Source of the DNA: Geobacter sp.
GTDB lineage: Bacteria > Desulfobacterota > Desulfuromonadia > Geobacterales > Geobacteraceae
DNA length: 46,040 bases
NCBI GenBank assembly: GCA_027356255.1
Contig: DAIEGL010000119.1
Location: 1 to 46,040, forward strand
Direction: 5' to 3'
Shown: positions 1 through 8,385 of the stretch, in pieces
Layout: each line of letters starts with the position of its first letter
Numbering within the stretch: position 1 is the first letter of the stretch
The notes under the pieces: generated by a model
What the model was told of the DNA's origin: nothing
The model's input: only the letters and a program-made list of their open reading frames with translations
Database searches by the model: none
Made by a program: the position numbers and the translations under genes

Positions 1-280
1 ATTCCCGGTCGAGGGCCAGGAGGATCTCCGACAGTCCGCCGGGGCGGTCGGGAACCTCCACCGCAACCACTTCGGTCTTGCTGACCGTGAACCCCTTGTC
101 CTTCAGGACGATGTTCGCCTTCTCCCGATCGTTGACGATCAGCCGCAGAATGCCGAAATCGGAGGTGTCGGCGAGCGACAGCGCCCGGATATTGATTCCT
201 GCCTCACCCAGTACGCGGGTCACCTCCGCCAGGCGGCCCGACTTGTTTTCGATAAAGATGGAGATCTGTTCTGCCTGCAT
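1..280 (-). CDS. tandem ACT-domain protein (3' end beyond window)
   Basis: Small cytoplasmic protein, probably an amino-acid-binding regulator. The visible 93 residues begin [20 protein letters not shown], a typical ACT start. A second ACT unit begins near residue 73 ([16 protein letters not shown]). Family members of about 140 residues with two ACT domains are commonly encoded beside paaK and iorAB, which matches here, so it may sense an aromatic amino acid. The start is the ATG at 280, preceded by a G-run ribosome site. The C-terminus lies outside the window. It follows paaK on the same strand across a 165-bp gap filled by an inverted repeat. The ligand and any direct link to the enzymes are inference. 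Confidence 0.85.
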   Translation of the reverse strand, partial: MQAEQISIFIENKSGRLAEVTRVLGEAGINIRALSLADTSDFGILRLIVNDREKANIVLKDKGFTVSKTEVVAVEVPDRPGGLSEILLALDRE

Positions 281-293
281 GGTTGCCCCCCCC

Positions 294-418
294 ATCTCGC
301 GCCCGCCTTCGGGCCATATTTCGCCGCGCCTCAATCGCAAAATCCTCGACGTAGCCCTGCTACGCCTGCGGTTTTGCTCAATCGTTGCGACTAAATCTGG
401 CCCAAATCCGGGCGCGAT
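294..418. repeat. 125-bp imperfect inverted repeat between paaK and the ACT gene
   Basis: The left arm (294-355) and the reverse complement of the right arm (359-418) align over about 60 bases with scattered mismatches. Shared blocks include GCGCCCG, GGGCCA and GCAAAA. The centre is a perfect GTAGC-CCT-GCTAC hairpin at 351-363. It fills nearly the whole gap between two same-strand genes and has no T-run, so it is not a simple terminator. It resembles dispersed REP/MITE-like intergenic elements. No second copy was noticed in this window. Confidence 0.7.
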
Positions 419-445
419 CTTGGTACATTGATATTTACCGAATCC

Positions 446-1750
446 CTAAGAACCGATGATCCGGTTGTCGATCACCCTTTTGGCCTTGCCTTCGCTGCGT
501 GCGATGGTTTTCGGCTCAACCAGCCGCACCTTGCACGTAACCCCCAGCAAGTCCTTGATCTCTTTCTCGATGGTATGGGACAGTGACTGGAGGTGCTTGA
601 CCTCATCGGAAAAGATGTTTTCGTCCACCTCAACCTGCACCTCGAGGATGTCCAGGTTTTCCTTCCTGTCCACGATCAGCAGATAGTGCGGTTCCACCCC
701 TTCGACGCCCATCAGGATCGATTCGATCTGGGACGGGAAGACGTTGACGCCGCGGATGATGAGCATGTCGTCGCTGCGGCCGCTCATGCGGCTGATTCGG
801 GCATGGGTCCTGCCGCAGACACACGGTTCGTATGTGATGCTTGTGATGTCCCTGGTACGGTAACGGAGGAGCGGGATACCTTCCTTGGTGATGGTCGTTA
901 TGACCAGCTCCCCCTTGGCCCCGGGCGGGAGAATCGCACCGCTTTCCGGGTCAATGATCTCCGGGATGAAATGGTCCTCCCAGATATGCAGTCCCTGCTT
1001 CGCTTCCAGGCATTCTATGGCCACCCCGGGTCCCATTATTTCCGAAAGGCCGTATATGTCGATGGCTGAGAGGTTGAGCTTTGCCTCGATCTCGCCCCGC
1101 ATGGAGTCAGACCATGGTTCGGCCCCGAAAATTCCGACCCGCAGATTCAACTGCCTGAAATCGATCCCCTCTTCCTTCGCTGCTTCGGCCATATAGAGCG
1201 AATAGGAGGGGGTGCAGGTGAGCACGGTCGAACCGAAGTCCTTCATGATCATGATCTGCTTCTTGGTGTTGCCGCCGGACATGGGAATGACCGACGCCCC
1301 CAGTCGTTCTGCGCCGTAGTGCGCCCCGAGGCCGCCGGTGAAGAGCCCGTAACCATAGGCGTTATGGATGATGTCCCCCTTGTGGGCGCCGGCGGCCACG
1401 AACGAGCGGGCCATGAGTTCGGACCAGGTGTCGATGTCTTTTTGCGTGTAGCCGACCACCGTCGGTTTGCCGGTGGTGCCGGAGGAGGCGTGGATACGGA
1501 CTATGTCCTCCATCTTTGCCGCAAACAGGCCGTACGGATAACTGTCCCGCATGTCCTGCTTGTAGGTGAAGGGAAGACACTGGAGATCCGCGAGGGATTT
1601 GATCTGATCGGGGCTGATACCTGCCTTGTCGAGGGCTCCACGATAAAACGGGACGCGGGAGTAAACACGCTCCACCATTGCCTTGAGCCGCTTCAGCTGC
1701 AATGCTTCAAGGGCCGGTCTGGGGAGGGTCTCAAACTCTTCGTTGAACAT
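446..1750 (-). CDS. paaK: phenylacetate-CoA ligase
   Basis: Cytoplasmic AMP-forming ligase of 434 residues, full length for the PaaK family. It activates phenylacetate, or a related aryl acetate, to its CoA thioester with ATP. The adenylate-forming signature [11 protein letters not shown] lies at residues 87-97. [10 protein letters not shown] and the hinge region with RYRTRD follow in the expected order. It lies 59 bp downstream of iorB on the same strand and presumably belongs to that transcript. With IorAB it would interconvert aryl acids and the aryl-CoA made from aryl pyruvates. Substrate preference cannot be read from sequence. Confidence 0.95.
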   Translation of the reverse strand: MFNEEFETLPRPALEALQLKRLKAMVERVYSRVPFYRGALDKAGISPDQIKSLADLQCLPFTYKQDMRDSYPYGLFAAKMEDIVRIHASSGTTGKPTVVGYTQKDIDTWSELMARSFVAAGAHKGDIIHNAYGYGLFTGGLGAHYGAERLGASVIPMSGGNTKKQIMIMKDFGSTVLTCTPSYSLYMAEAAKEEGIDFRQLNLRVGIFGAEPWSDSMRGEIEAKLNLSAIDIYGLSEIMGPGVAIECLEAKQGLHIWEDHFIPEIIDPESGAILPPGAKGELVITTITKEGIPLLRYRTRDITSITYEPCVCGRTHARISRMSGRSDDMLIIRGVNVFPSQIESILMGVEGVEPHYLLIVDRKENLDILEVQVEVDENIFSDEVKHLQSLSHTIEKEIKDLLGVTCKVRLVEPKTIARSEGKAKRVIDNRIIGS

Positions 1751-1809
1751 TTAGAGTAATCCCTTTCTATTGAAAAAGAATCAGGTTTGATTACGCGGAA
1801 GGGGCGTTT

Positions 1810-2388
1810 TTATGCGACGTTTCTGCCGAGAAAGAACGCCTTTTTGTTGATTTCAAGCGCCTTTGCAGGCACCATTTTTTCTATGGCAGCAAGCCAGAAC
1901 TTTTCATCGATGTCCAGCTGCTTTGAAAGCGCGCCGATCAACACCGTGTTGGCGGCTTTGGCGCTGCCGGCGGAAATGGCCAGCTCCGCGCCATCCAGCA
2001 CGATGCAGTCCGGAAAAGACCGCCTGATCTTGTCGGCCAGACCCTCAGGATAGGAGCCGCCGCCTGTCGAGACGATGGAGGGGTTAATTTTCAGGTCGTT
2101 TACCACCACTTTCCCCCCCTTCTTCAGGAGCGGCAGGTATCGGTACGACTCCAACAGCTCGAAACCGAGCAGTATGTCGGCCTCCCCTTCCGGAATGATG
2201 GGGGAGTGTACTTCTTTGCCGAACCGGACATGGGAGACGACACTCCCGCCACGCTGGGACATGCCGTGAATCTCGCTTTTTTTAACGTCGAATCCGGCCT
2301 GTTTCAGCGCTTCAGATAGAATTTCCGAGGCCAGAAGCGTCCCCTGCCCCCCTACGCCGACCAGAAGTATGTTGGTGATTTTGCTCAT
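1810..2388 (-). CDS. iorB: indolepyruvate:ferredoxin oxidoreductase, beta subunit
   Basis: Small subunit (192 residues) of the oxygen-sensitive enzyme that oxidatively decarboxylates aryl pyruvates to aryl-acetyl-CoA, reducing ferredoxin. The N-terminal stretch NILLVGVGGQGTLLASEIL is the hallmark gamma-type domain of 2-oxoacid:acceptor oxidoreductases, followed by SEIHGMSQRGGSVVSHVR. The start ATG overlaps the iorA stop as ATGA (2385-2388), showing translational coupling to the large subunit. Length is normal for IorB. Confidence 0.95.
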   Translation of the reverse strand: MSKITNILLVGVGGQGTLLASEILSEALKQAGFDVKKSEIHGMSQRGGSVVSHVRFGKEVHSPIIPEGEADILLGFELLESYRYLPLLKKGGKVVVNDLKINPSIVSTGGGSYPEGLADKIRRSFPDCIVLDGAELAISAGSAKAANTVLIGALSKQLDIDEKFWLAAIEKMVPAKALEINKKAFFLGRNVA

Positions 2389-4136
2389 TTCTTTGCCCCG
2401 ATTGCGATGAATTTACAGACCTGTTCACAGACGCTGCACCCTGTGCAGAGCTGGGGATCTATGAACGCCTTTCCCTTTTTCCCATCCTCCTGCCAGACAA
2501 TGGCAGGACACCCCAGTTTCAGGCATGCCTTGCACCCTGTGCAGACTTCAACGTCCACCGCAACGGCTGCGCCGCGCTCGAATACCCCTTCCCGTTTGAT
2601 GAGCACGCAGGGACGGCGGGTTATGACGACGGAAGGCTCGGGCCGCTCCATTTCCTCCTTGATGACCCGTTTCGATTCCGCCAGGTCCGAAGGATCGATG
2701 ACCCTGATGTTTTTCACCCCAAGGGCCTTCACCAGCTGCGGCAGATCGACCTCGAAAGTCTCCTCACCCATGAGGGTGAAGCCCGATGCCGGATTTTCCT
2801 GCCTGCCGGTCATGGCGGTTATCCGGTTGTCGAGGATTATCACCGTAGCGGGGGCCTTGTTGTAGACCATGTCCAGAAGACCGGTAATCCCGGAATGAAG
2901 GAAGGTGGAGTCACCGATGACGGCAACGACCTTCTGCTGCTCTTCGGGGGGGAGGACCTTGGTAATGCCGGTGGCGTTGCCGATGCCGGCTCCCATGCAA
3001 ATGCAGGTGTCCATTGCGGAAAGCGGCGGAAGAAAGCCGAGGGTGTAGCAGCCGATATCGCCGGTTACATAGGCCTTGAGCTGGTTGAGAGTATGGAAAA
3101 TGCCGCGATGAGGGCATCCGGGGCACATATTGGGTGGTCTGCCCGGGAGGGTGTCGACCTCGGACATTTCCGGTTCCGGCAGATTGAAGGCCTTACGCAG
3201 TTTCCCCGGGGTCAGTTCACCGCAGATGGGGATGATCGCCTTGCCGATCACCTCTATGCCCATCGCCTTCACCTGATCCTCGATAAAGGGGTCGAGCTCT
3301 TCGACAACATAGAGTTTATCCACTTTTTCGGCAAACTCGCGGATCAGCATGTCCGGCAGAGGATAAACCATGCCGAGTTTCAACACCGATGCATCCGGCA
3401 GCACCTCCCGCACGTATTGGTAGGGGATGCCTGAGGTGATGACACCGATCGACCTGTCCCGCATCTCCATCCGGTTGACGTGGAGCGTATTGGCGTACTG
3501 CCGCAGTTTGACCGTCCGCTCCTCGATGAACGGGTGACGGACCCTGGCATTGCTCGGGAGCATGACGAACTTTGCGGCGTTCCTTGCCAGTTTGGGAGCA
3601 GGCAGGCCGGTGACCGGTTCCTCCAGGGCGACGATGGACTTGCCGTGGGAGGTGCGGGTTGTGGTGCGGAGCATGACCGGTGTGTCAAACTGTTCGGAAA
3701 TGGCGAAAGCGAGCCTGGTGAAGTCCTTGCATTCCTGGGAGTCGGCGGGCTCCAGCATCGGCACCTTGGCGAATTTGGCGTAGTTGCGATTGTCCTGCTC
3801 GTTTTGCGAGGAGTGCATCTCAGGGTCGTCGGCAGTGACGAGAACAAGCCCGCCGTTGACTCCGGTATAGGAAAGGGTGAACAGCGGGTCGGCAGCCACG
3901 TTGACCCCCACATGTTTCATGGTGACCAGGGCCCGGCCGCCGCCGAAAGAAGCGCCGATTCCCACCTCAAGCGCCACCTTTTCGTTTGGCGACCAGGAGG
4001 CGTCGATGCCCTTGTACTGGATGATATTTTCGAGGATTTCTGTTGATGGCGTGCCGGGATAGGCGCTGGCTACCTTGACCCCTGCTTCAAAGGCGCCGCG
4101 GGCGATGGCTTCGTTGCCGGAAAGGATTTCCTTCAT
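2385..4136 (-). CDS. iorA: indolepyruvate:ferredoxin oxidoreductase, alpha subunit
   Basis: Large subunit (583 residues) carrying thiamine diphosphate and iron-sulfur centres. The N-terminal pyrimidine-binding region contains SAYPGTPSTEILENI. The diphosphate-binding region contains GDIGCYTLGFLPP and VIGDSTFLHSGITGLLD. Two ferredoxin-type [4Fe-4S] motifs end the protein, CTGCKACLKLGCP and CTGCSVCEQVCKF, the first with a variant last spacing as is usual in IorA. It is the first gene of the operon and overlaps iorB by four bases. A good minus-strand promoter lies about 60 bp upstream. Anaerobic catabolism or synthesis of aromatic amino acids is the likely role. Confidence 0.95.
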   Translation of the reverse strand: MKEILSGNEAIARGAFEAGVKVASAYPGTPSTEILENIIQYKGIDASWSPNEKVALEVGIGASFGGGRALVTMKHVGVNVAADPLFTLSYTGVNGGLVLVTADDPEMHSSQNEQDNRNYAKFAKVPMLEPADSQECKDFTRLAFAISEQFDTPVMLRTTTRTSHGKSIVALEEPVTGLPAPKLARNAAKFVMLPSNARVRHPFIEERTVKLRQYANTLHVNRMEMRDRSIGVITSGIPYQYVREVLPDASVLKLGMVYPLPDMLIREFAEKVDKLYVVEELDPFIEDQVKAMGIEVIGKAIIPICGELTPGKLRKAFNLPEPEMSEVDTLPGRPPNMCPGCPHRGIFHTLNQLKAYVTGDIGCYTLGFLPPLSAMDTCICMGAGIGNATGITKVLPPEEQQKVVAVIGDSTFLHSGITGLLDMVYNKAPATVIILDNRITAMTGRQENPASGFTLMGEETFEVDLPQLVKALGVKNIRVIDPSDLAESKRVIKEEMERPEPSVVITRRPCVLIKREGVFERGAAVAVDVEVCTGCKACLKLGCPAIVWQEDGKKGKAFIDPQLCTGCSVCEQVCKFIAIGAKK

Positions 4137-4167
4137 GAAAAAAACACCTTCTTGTCAAACAAAATAA

Positions 4168-4181
4168 GGGGATCGCTCCCC
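4168..4181 (-). other. hairpin in the iorA 5' leader
   Basis: GGGGA-TCGC-TCCCC is a perfect 5-bp stem with a 4-base loop. It lies between the predicted iorA promoter and the start codon, so it should sit in the 5' untranslated RNA. There is no T-run, so termination is unlikely. It may stabilise the mRNA or serve as a protein site. Confidence 0.4.
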
Positions 4182-4195
4182 GTAAAAGTGCCAAA

Positions 4196-4224
4196 AATAT
4201 ACAGAAAGAAGCCGATCAAGTCAA
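4196..4224 (-). promoter_or_regulatory. sigma-70-type promoter of the ior-paaK cluster
   Basis: On the minus strand TTGACT (4219-4224) and TATATT (4196-4201) are separated by exactly 17 bases. Each hexamer matches the consensus at five of six positions. Transcription would start near 4188, giving a leader of about 50 bases before iorA. Confidence 0.65.
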
Positions 4225-4308
4225 CAGCTTTATAGAACGCGGTTATTGACAACAGGGCGTTATCGGTTATCTATTTAATGTACGGAAATGACCCTATCGG
4301 AGGATAAT

Positions 4309-4632
4309 ATGAAAAGAACAGGAACAACCTTGATGCTTTTAATGCTCTTCGCGTATGCAACCGTTTCTACGGCCGCCGATGCACCGTCCGCAGACCAGGG
4401 GAAAGAGCTGTTCGAAAGCACCAAATTGGGGACGAACGGGAAGAGCTGCTCGACGTGCCACCAGGGAGGGAGAAAGTTGGAGTGGGCCGCCACCTACGAC
4501 GACGAAAAACTCGCGAATATCGTCAATTCCTGCATCCAAAAGGCTCTGAAGGGAAACCCCATCCCGGCCGACTCCGACAGCATGAAATCCATGCTATCCT
4601 ATATACATACCTTTGCCGGTCCGGGGAGATAG
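4309..4632 (+). CDS. small periplasmic monohaem c-type cytochrome
   Basis: A 107-residue secreted protein. The start ATG at 4309 has a clear CGGAGG ribosome site; the frame is open 21 bases further upstream but that longer version lacks a site. The signal peptide is MKRTGTTLMLLMLFAYATVS followed by TAA. One haem motif, CSTCH, follows near residue 47. A likely axial methionine is in SDSMKSMLSYIHTF near the C-terminus, as in class I cytochromes. It is transcribed away from the ior operon and convergent with ppx, with no obvious partner. An upstream TTGACA at 4246-4251 may be its -35 element, but the -10 is poor. Confidence 0.8.
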   Translation: MKRTGTTLMLLMLFAYATVSTAADAPSADQGKELFESTKLGTNGKSCSTCHQGGRKLEWAATYDDEKLANIVNSCIQKALKGNPIPADSDSMKSMLSYIHTFAGPGR

Positions 4633-4644
4633 ATTATCGAGAGA

Positions 4645-4680
4645 GGAGCTGCTGCTTTGTCAGGCCGAGAGCAGCAGTCC
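4645..4680. terminator. possible bidirectional terminator hairpin
   Basis: GGA-g-CTGCTGCT pairs with AGCAGCAG-TCC around a 13-base loop between the convergent cytochrome and phosphatase genes. It overlaps the last codons of the phosphatase. The T-run is weak on both sides, so termination is plausible but not certain. Confidence 0.35.
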
Positions 4681-5571
4681 TTCTAGCAATCCGAAATCGC
4701 TCACTTTCATCCGATCGAAACCGAATGCCTTCATGGTGTTGATGGTTATCAATGTGCCCGCGATTATCAAATCCTCCCGCCCCTTTTCAAGCCCCTTGAC
4801 CATCAGGCGCTCGGCAGGCGTCAGGGGAAGGAGGTCGGCATAGATACCCTCTATCTCTGCCAGTGTCATGGTATGGTTGTTGACCTTGCGGTAATCGTAA
4901 TCAACCATTTTCAGATTTATGGCCGCGAGGGTCGTTGCCGTCCCAGCGGTGCCGACAAGGGTGACTTTGTGTACGTCGGGCATCAGCTTCTGTCGCCGCA
5001 TCTCTGCGGTCAGGAGATCAAGCTCCCTCCTGATCTTATCGGTCATCGCCTCACAGGTCACCTTCCCTTCGGTAAGTCTGACAACGCCAAGGGGAAGGCT
5101 GCGGGTAAACAAAGGCGATTCGCCGCTAGAGAGGGTATATTCCGTACTGCCGCCGCCGACATCAAAAATGAGAAAATCCCCCCTCTTGTTATCGATCCCC
5201 GCAAGTACCCCGCGCAAAGTAAAGAGCGCCTCTTTCTCTCCATCGATGACATCAAGCTTTATGCCCGTTTCCCGAAGAACCCGCTCACAGAAGGCGTTTC
5301 CGTTGACGGCATCGCGCACGGCGCTTGTGGCAACGGCCCGGACAGTGCCGACTCCATGGCGTTTCATCTCACCGGCAAAATCGTGCAAGGCTTCGAGCGA
5401 TCTCTCGGCGGCTTCCGCCGAAATGCCGGTTTCGCGGGAGAATCCGCCTCCCAGCCTGGTAATGTGGCGTTTCAGGAGGATGGGAAGGAACGGGCCGTTA
5501 CCCCCTCCACCTCCGATCAGCAAACGTGCGGTATTCGTTCCCAGGTCGATGGATGCTTTCAATTCAGACAT
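4660..5571 (-). CDS. Ppx/GppA family phosphatase
   Basis: Cytoplasmic actin-fold phosphatase of 303 residues, the short form without the C-terminal HD-like domain of E. coli Ppx. It is expected to hydrolyse polyphosphate and/or pppGpp. The phosphate-1 loop IDLGTNTARLLIGG is at residues 8-21. The phosphate-2 motif FDVGGGSTEYTLS lies in the middle, and LVGTAGTATTLAA follows. Its start overlaps the stop of the phosphate transporter gene by one base (TAATG at 5569-5573), so the two are translationally coupled. The context fits phosphate or polyphosphate homeostasis. Choice between the Ppx and GppA activities is not possible here. Confidence 0.9.
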   Translation of the reverse strand: MSELKASIDLGTNTARLLIGGGGGNGPFLPILLKRHITRLGGGFSRETGISAEAAERSLEALHDFAGEMKRHGVGTVRAVATSAVRDAVNGNAFCERVLRETGIKLDVIDGEKEALFTLRGVLAGIDNKRGDFLIFDVGGGSTEYTLSSGESPLFTRSLPLGVVRLTEGKVTCEAMTDKIRRELDLLTAEMRRQKLMPDVHKVTLVGTAGTATTLAAINLKMVDYDYRKVNNHTMTLAEIEGIYADLLPLTPAERLMVKGLEKGREDLIIAGTLITINTMKAFGFDRMKVSDFGLLEGLLLSA

Positions 5572-7259
5572 TAAAATTCCTTTTCAACTTCGATGATGGT
5601 GAGGGACATCTGGGCAATTTTGGCAAACGCCGCGATGATGTCTCCGTAAAGTAATCCGGCAACAATTGAGCACTTACCGCTGTGCAGGCGTTTAATATGG
5701 TTACGCTGCAAGGTTTCGTGGGCCAGATTTACGGCGTTCATCAACTCTTTTACGCCGCCCGAATCCGGGCTCGGCGTCGATTCTCCGCAGAGAGAGTTTA
5801 CCGCCAATGTGACCATTTCTGAGACCTGGATGGCGAATGACTTGATCTCAGCCATTGCTGCATTGGAAAAACGGAGTTTTTCTTCCTTTTTGCGGCGCAT
5901 GTACTCCATGACCGCTTCACATTGGTCGCCGATATGTTCCAGTTCGTTGATAATCTGGAGCAACGTGGGGATTTCGACCGCGTTGGCCGAAGACAGTGGC
6001 TGCCTAGAGAGGGTAATCAAAAAGCTGGAGATGTCGCGCTGCAAGACATCCAGCAGCTCTTCCTGCTGTTTTATGCGATGGGCTGTGCGTGCGTTAAAAC
6101 CGTGAAACTGCTCAGCCATTTCGTGGTACATGGCGCCGGTAACCGTTGCCATCCTCTTGACTTCGTTGCGGGCCTGCAAAAACGCGATGGTCGGGGTATT
6201 GACAACCCGCAGGTCTATGAATTTGGGACGGGGCTCGACATCGGTATCGCCATCCTTCCCGGGGAGTATCACCGCCGCCGATCTGGCAAAAAAGCCTATG
6301 AGCGGCAGGAAGATAAGTGCGCTCAGGAGGCTGAATGCCGTGTGGGCATTTGCCAAATGCCTGGCGATAAACGGTTTTGTGGTTTCGGCAACCAGGGGAG
6401 TCATGGCGTAGGACTGCAGGGTTTGAGTGGTGAAATCGGCGTCTCCAGGGGAAAACAGCTGTACGAGTCGGAGAAATAAGGGAAATGCGACCAAGACAAG
6501 ACCAATGGCGACGCAGTTGATGACGATGTATATCAGCGCGGTCCTTCGAGCCGCCAAAGTGCCGTTGATGGCTGCGACGGCAGCTATCAGCGCACTGCCC
6601 AGCGATTCGCCGATGACCATGGCCACCGCCGAATCGAAATTGAACAGACCGCTACTGGCGACTGCGATTACGATGCCGATTGCAGCGCTGCTGGACTGGA
6701 TCAGGAAAGAAAGTAATGCGCCCACCAGAACGGCGGATATGTGCCACGACAGAAATTGCTGGCTCAACCCGTTAATCAGGGTATTTTGCTTCAAGGGAGC
6801 AAAACCTAACTCCATTATGTGCAGGCCAAAGAAGACGAGACCGGCCCCCAGCAGCAGGGTCCCTGCGTTAACCCATCTTCTTCTGCTGCTGAAACATTTC
6901 AGAATCACACCGACGAATATTGTCGGTAACGCGAAGAAAGAGATCTTGAAAGCAATGAATTGTATTGCCAGGGTGGTGCCGATACCGGTACCGAGAAGAA
7001 CCCCCAGAGCCTGGTAAAGGGAAATGAGGCCGGCATTTACGAATCCTACCACAAGTATGGAAGCAGCGCTGCCGGATTGGAGCAAAGAGGCAAGACAGCT
7101 CCCCATGAGAGCTGCGGTCAAGCGGTTGCCGGTGATCTTTTCAATGGAGCGCCTGAGACGATCACCGGCTATCTTCTGAAGGCCCTCGGACATGGATTTC
7201 ATGCCAAGGATGAAAAGGCCCAACCCTCCGAGTGCCTCCATGAGAAATGAAAGAGGCAT
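5571..7259 (-). CDS. Na/Pi cotransporter family protein with PhoU-like tail
   Basis: Inner-membrane protein of 562 residues. The N-terminal half has about eight hydrophobic segments and two inverted repeats of the Na/Pi-cotransporter family: GSCLASLLQSGSAASILVVG near residue 53 and LLSFLIQSSSAAIGIVIAVA near residue 182. Both carry the typical QS-S core. The C-terminal 200 residues are helical and resemble PhoU (EIPTLLQIINELEHIGDQCE). The family usually exports or imports phosphate with sodium. It is immediately upstream of the Ppx/GppA gene and coupled to it, and 21 bp downstream of a lipoprotein gene. Confidence 0.9.
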   Translation of the reverse strand: MPLSFLMEALGGLGLFILGMKSMSEGLQKIAGDRLRRSIEKITGNRLTAALMGSCLASLLQSGSAASILVVGFVNAGLISLYQALGVLLGTGIGTTLAIQFIAFKISFFALPTIFVGVILKCFSSRRRWVNAGTLLLGAGLVFFGLHIMELGFAPLKQNTLINGLSQQFLSWHISAVLVGALLSFLIQSSSAAIGIVIAVASSGLFNFDSAVAMVIGESLGSALIAAVAAINGTLAARRTALIYIVINCVAIGLVLVAFPLFLRLVQLFSPGDADFTTQTLQSYAMTPLVAETTKPFIARHLANAHTAFSLLSALIFLPLIGFFARSAAVILPGKDGDTDVEPRPKFIDLRVVNTPTIAFLQARNEVKRMATVTGAMYHEMAEQFHGFNARTAHRIKQQEELLDVLQRDISSFLITLSRQPLSSANAVEIPTLLQIINELEHIGDQCEAVMEYMRRKKEEKLRFSNAAMAEIKSFAIQVSEMVTLAVNSLCGESTPSPDSGGVKELMNAVNLAHETLQRNHIKRLHSGKCSIVAGLLYGDIIAAFAKIAQMSLTIIEVEKEF

Positions 7260-7280
7260 AGGAGTTATGCTCCGTTACGA

Positions 7281-7916
7281 TTATTCGATCTTGAACGGAA
7301 AGATAAAATCGGGTGCAGCCGATTTAGCGGTCCCTTTTTTATATACAAGTAATTTGACACCTTTCTTGCCGCTGAGGTCGATCTTGAAGTAAACCAAACC
7401 TGCGACCTTCGCTTTCGGAATGATGGTTCCTGATGCAATGGCCTTCGTGTATATATCCTGCGGGTATACTTCGTAGAAGTAGGGTAGTTGAGAATTGAAG
7501 GTATTATAAAATGAAGATTTTTCATAATCTTCCAGATAATAAAATCCAACATAGGGATAAGGGATTAAATAGTAGGAGTCTTTTGAAATTATTTCCTTCA
7601 CCTTTTCGGGTGTCAAGGGGAAATATTGATTTCCGTCGCTGTCAATGAGTAAGAAAGAATCCGTGTCTATAGGAATCTCGTTATTACTCTGGTTGTCTAT
7701 CAAAACGGAAAACGCAGAAACAGTTCCCTCAAGATTGTATGTGTAAAGTTGCGTGTCAGCGCTGCCTACCGTGATGGAAATACTGTCTTTCGTCAGGGTC
7801 TGCGTGCTCTCCTTCTGGTTTACGACACCAGATTCGACAGGAACGGGCAGGACTTTGAGTGAACAGCCGGTCATGAAACAAATCACAATTGCTAAGGAAA
7901 GAAATGACCTTTTCAT
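7281..7916 (-). CDS. putative lipoprotein of unknown function
   Basis: 211 residues with a short signal peptide and a lipobox (ICFMTGC), so the mature protein probably starts at Cys18 as a lipoprotein. The body is rich in beta-strand-like stretches and aromatic residues (YYLIPYPYVGFYYLEDYE) and has a middle part typical of extracytoplasmic beta-sandwich proteins, with SVLIDNQSNNEIPIDTDSF resembling DUF-type immunoglobulin-like folds. I do not recognise the family. It lies downstream of an OmpA-family gene and a small OmpA-like gene on the same strand, so a role at the outer membrane or peptidoglycan is reasonable. The DNA here is more A/T-rich than the flanking housekeeping genes. Confidence 0.75.
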   Translation of the reverse strand: MKRSFLSLAIVICFMTGCSLKVLPVPVESGVVNQKESTQTLTKDSISITVGSADTQLYTYNLEGTVSAFSVLIDNQSNNEIPIDTDSFLLIDSDGNQYFPLTPEKVKEIISKDSYYLIPYPYVGFYYLEDYEKSSFYNTFNSQLPYFYEVYPQDIYTKAIASGTIIPKAKVAGLVYFKIDLSGKKGVKLLVYKKGTAKSAAPDFIFPFKIE

Positions 7917-7950
7917 ATTGTTCCCCCTTAAACCTCACAAAATCAGCAGA

Positions 7951-8385
7951 TCATAATTTAATTTCAGAAAAGTCCTTCGCGTACAGCAAAATGCGCACGG
8001 ATTGGCGCTTTCCCTTGTCAACAGTATCATCTTGTGCTGCAATATACAAGTCGAGCCCCAGTTTATTATATTTTGTCCGTAGGTATTGCTCAACTTCCTT
8101 GGCAAGATTCATGGATTTTTTAACCTTTTCATCTTTGCTGTTGGATGGCGCAAAATAACCTTCAATCCTGACGACCTTGCCCTTTCCCAAGGTTATCAGC
8201 TTGGGAACCAACGCATCAAGGCTATGCATGGCACGACCGTCGGTCTTCAAGTTTCCTGTGCGAAGGTGTATTTCCCCAACCAGTTCACAGCCGTCAGGAA
8301 GCGACTGATTACTTTCCTGGGCATAGCTTAAAGCAGACCAACCCATAAATATCATAAAGCAGACAATTCTAAAGCGTTTCATCAT
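7951..8385 (-). CDS. small secreted protein resembling a degenerate OmpA C-terminal domain
   Basis: 144 residues with a signal peptide (FMIFMGWSALSYA, cleavage after AYA or SYA). The mature part shows the order of an OmpA-like domain: a VRIEGYFAP strand where OmpA has IxGHTD, a helix with MNLAKEVEQYLRTKY, and a final strand QSVRILLYAKD where OmpA has RRVEI. The GHTD and NxxLSxxRA peptidoglycan-binding residues are absent. Its start overlaps the stop of the full OmpA-family gene by four bases (8382-8385), so they are coupled. Loss of diaminopimelate binding is inferred. Confidence 0.75.
   Translation of the reverse strand: MMKRFRIVCFMIFMGWSALSYAQESNQSLPDGCELVGEIHLRTGNLKTDGRAMHSLDALVPKLITLGKGKVVRIEGYFAPSNSKDEKVKKSMNLAKEVEQYLRTKYNKLGLDLYIAAQDDTVDKGKRQSVRILLYAKDFSEIKL

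Noticed and set aside
2895-4046. Long plus-strand open frames antisense to iorA
   Set aside because: They mirror the codon periodicity of iorA and match no family; the minus-strand gene is fully accounted for.
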